6,081 nucleotides of DNA from positions 1-6,081 of the forward strand of contig JAOPXW010000221.1 of the NCBI GenBank assembly GCA_025964935.1, written 5' to 3'. Of the stretch, positions 5,861 through 6,081 are shown one piece after another. The translations under genes and the position numbers were made by a program. Source of the DNA: Friedmanniella sp. Lineage in GTDB: Bacteria > Actinomycetota > Actinomycetes > Propionibacteriales > Propionibacteriaceae. Each line of letters starts with the position of its first letter. The stretch's first letter is position 1. Under the pieces are notes generated by a model. The model worked only from the letters and a program-made list of their open reading frames with translations, was not told the DNA's origin and did no database searches.

Positions 5861-5931
5861 GCGGTCTTCGCTGACTCTCGACCGCACCGGTCACGTCGGG
5901 CCCCGGCCCGGCGTGGCCGGTTCGTCATTCC
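5861..5931 (+). terminator. Tandem hairpins ending pyk, the second a strong terminator
   Basis: GCGGTC (5861-5866) and GACCGC (5880-5885) form a 6-bp stem with a 13-base loop, starting right after the pyk stop. Abutting it, 5886-5900 pairs with 5907-5921 as a 15-bp stem including two G-T wobbles around loop CCCCGG. The tail TTCGTCATTCC (5921-5931) follows. The second hairpin is the likely intrinsic terminator, keeping pyk transcription out of the convergent tRNA gene. Confidence 0.82.
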
Positions 5932-5988
5932 CGCCGGGTGGCGAGAGGGAGCGCCGGTGGGGAGGGGGAGATGCCGGGGGAGAAGGAG

Positions 5989-6071
5989 TGCCGGGAAGGG
6001 GAGTCGAACCCCTATGTCCTTGCGAACAGGCGGGTTTGAGCCGCCCGCGTATACCATTCCGCCACCCCGGC
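5989..6071 (-). tRNA. tRNA-Leu, anticodon CAA (reads UUG)
   Basis: Read on the minus strand this is an 83-nt class II tRNA. The acceptor stem is GCCGGGG (6071-6065) with TCCCGGC (5996-5990), one G-T pair, and discriminator A (5989). The D arm is GCG/CGC with the loop GAATGGTATA. The anticodon stem is GGCGG/CCGCC around CTCAAAC, placing anticodon CAA at 6038-6036. A long variable arm, TGTTC-GCAA-GGACA, is followed by the T arm AGGGG-TTCGACT-CCCCT. The long variable arm, CAA anticodon and discriminator A identify leucine. CCA is not encoded (CTC follows the discriminator), so it is added after transcription. Its promoter lies beyond the window. Confidence 0.97.
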
Positions 6072-6081
6072 CGGGGTCTGC

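Noticed and set aside
4502..5887. Long open frame on the minus strand opposite pyk (461 codons)
   Set aside because: It is the mirror of pyk caused by GC-rich codon bias; the product is low-complexity His/Asp/Gly/Arg-rich with no recognisable domain, and pyk is certain.
5972..5995. TGCCGGG at 5972-5978 repeating the tRNA 3' end (5989-5995), as an integration scar
   Set aside because: Seven bases is too short to be an att repeat in such GC-rich DNA, and no integrase or foreign genes are nearby.

Overview
The window is very GC-rich DNA with G/C-dominated third codon positions. The gene set is typical of a high-GC actinomycete. The end of ftsZ, sepF, a yggT-family gene and a divIVA/wag31-type gene are followed by a TraR/DksA-like gene, lspA and an RluA-family pseudouridine synthase gene. 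Pyruvate kinase and a tRNA-Leu gene complete the window. This is the lower part of the actinobacterial dcw (division and cell wall) neighbourhood. The overall style, including the DivIVA N-terminus, suggests a member of the Propionibacteriales such as a Nocardioidaceae or Propionibacteriaceae relative. That placement is an inference and cannot be fixed from this window alone.

Layout. Positions 1-64 hold the FtsZ C-terminal peptide, followed by a perfect 9-bp inverted repeat (71-110) and a possible sepF promoter. sepF (233-781) and the yggT-family gene (856-1146) run in the same direction. divIVA (1271-2158) has its own AT-richer leader and ends at a strong 15-bp hairpin terminator (2183-2215). 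A well-formed promoter (TTGAAC-N17-TAGTGT, 2265-2293), set among several dyads, then starts a tight operon: a dksA-like gene (2324-2860), lspA (2890-3438) and an RluA-type synthase gene (3438-4364, one-base TGATG overlap). pyk (4445-5860) has its own possible leaderless promoter and ends in two adjacent hairpins (5861-5921). A class II tRNA-Leu(CAA) gene lies on the minus strand at 5989-6071, convergent with pyk. No gene-free stretch exceeds 300 bases.

How the genes work together. SepF binds the FtsZ tail and ties the Z-ring to the membrane, which is important in actinobacteria because they lack FtsA. YggT proteins are small membrane proteins habitually linked to sepF. DivIVA organises polar growth. 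The second operon combines a probable RNA-polymerase-binding zinc-finger regulator, lipoprotein signal peptidase and an RNA-modifying enzyme. Pyruvate kinase catalyses the last step of glycolysis.

This is mostly a conserved housekeeping region, and I see no mobile element, CRISPR array or new defence-type system. The points most worth a second look are the compact gene order, the dyad-rich dksA-like promoter, the K+-independence signature in pyruvate kinase, the possible leaderless pyk start, and the matching tails of the two terminators.
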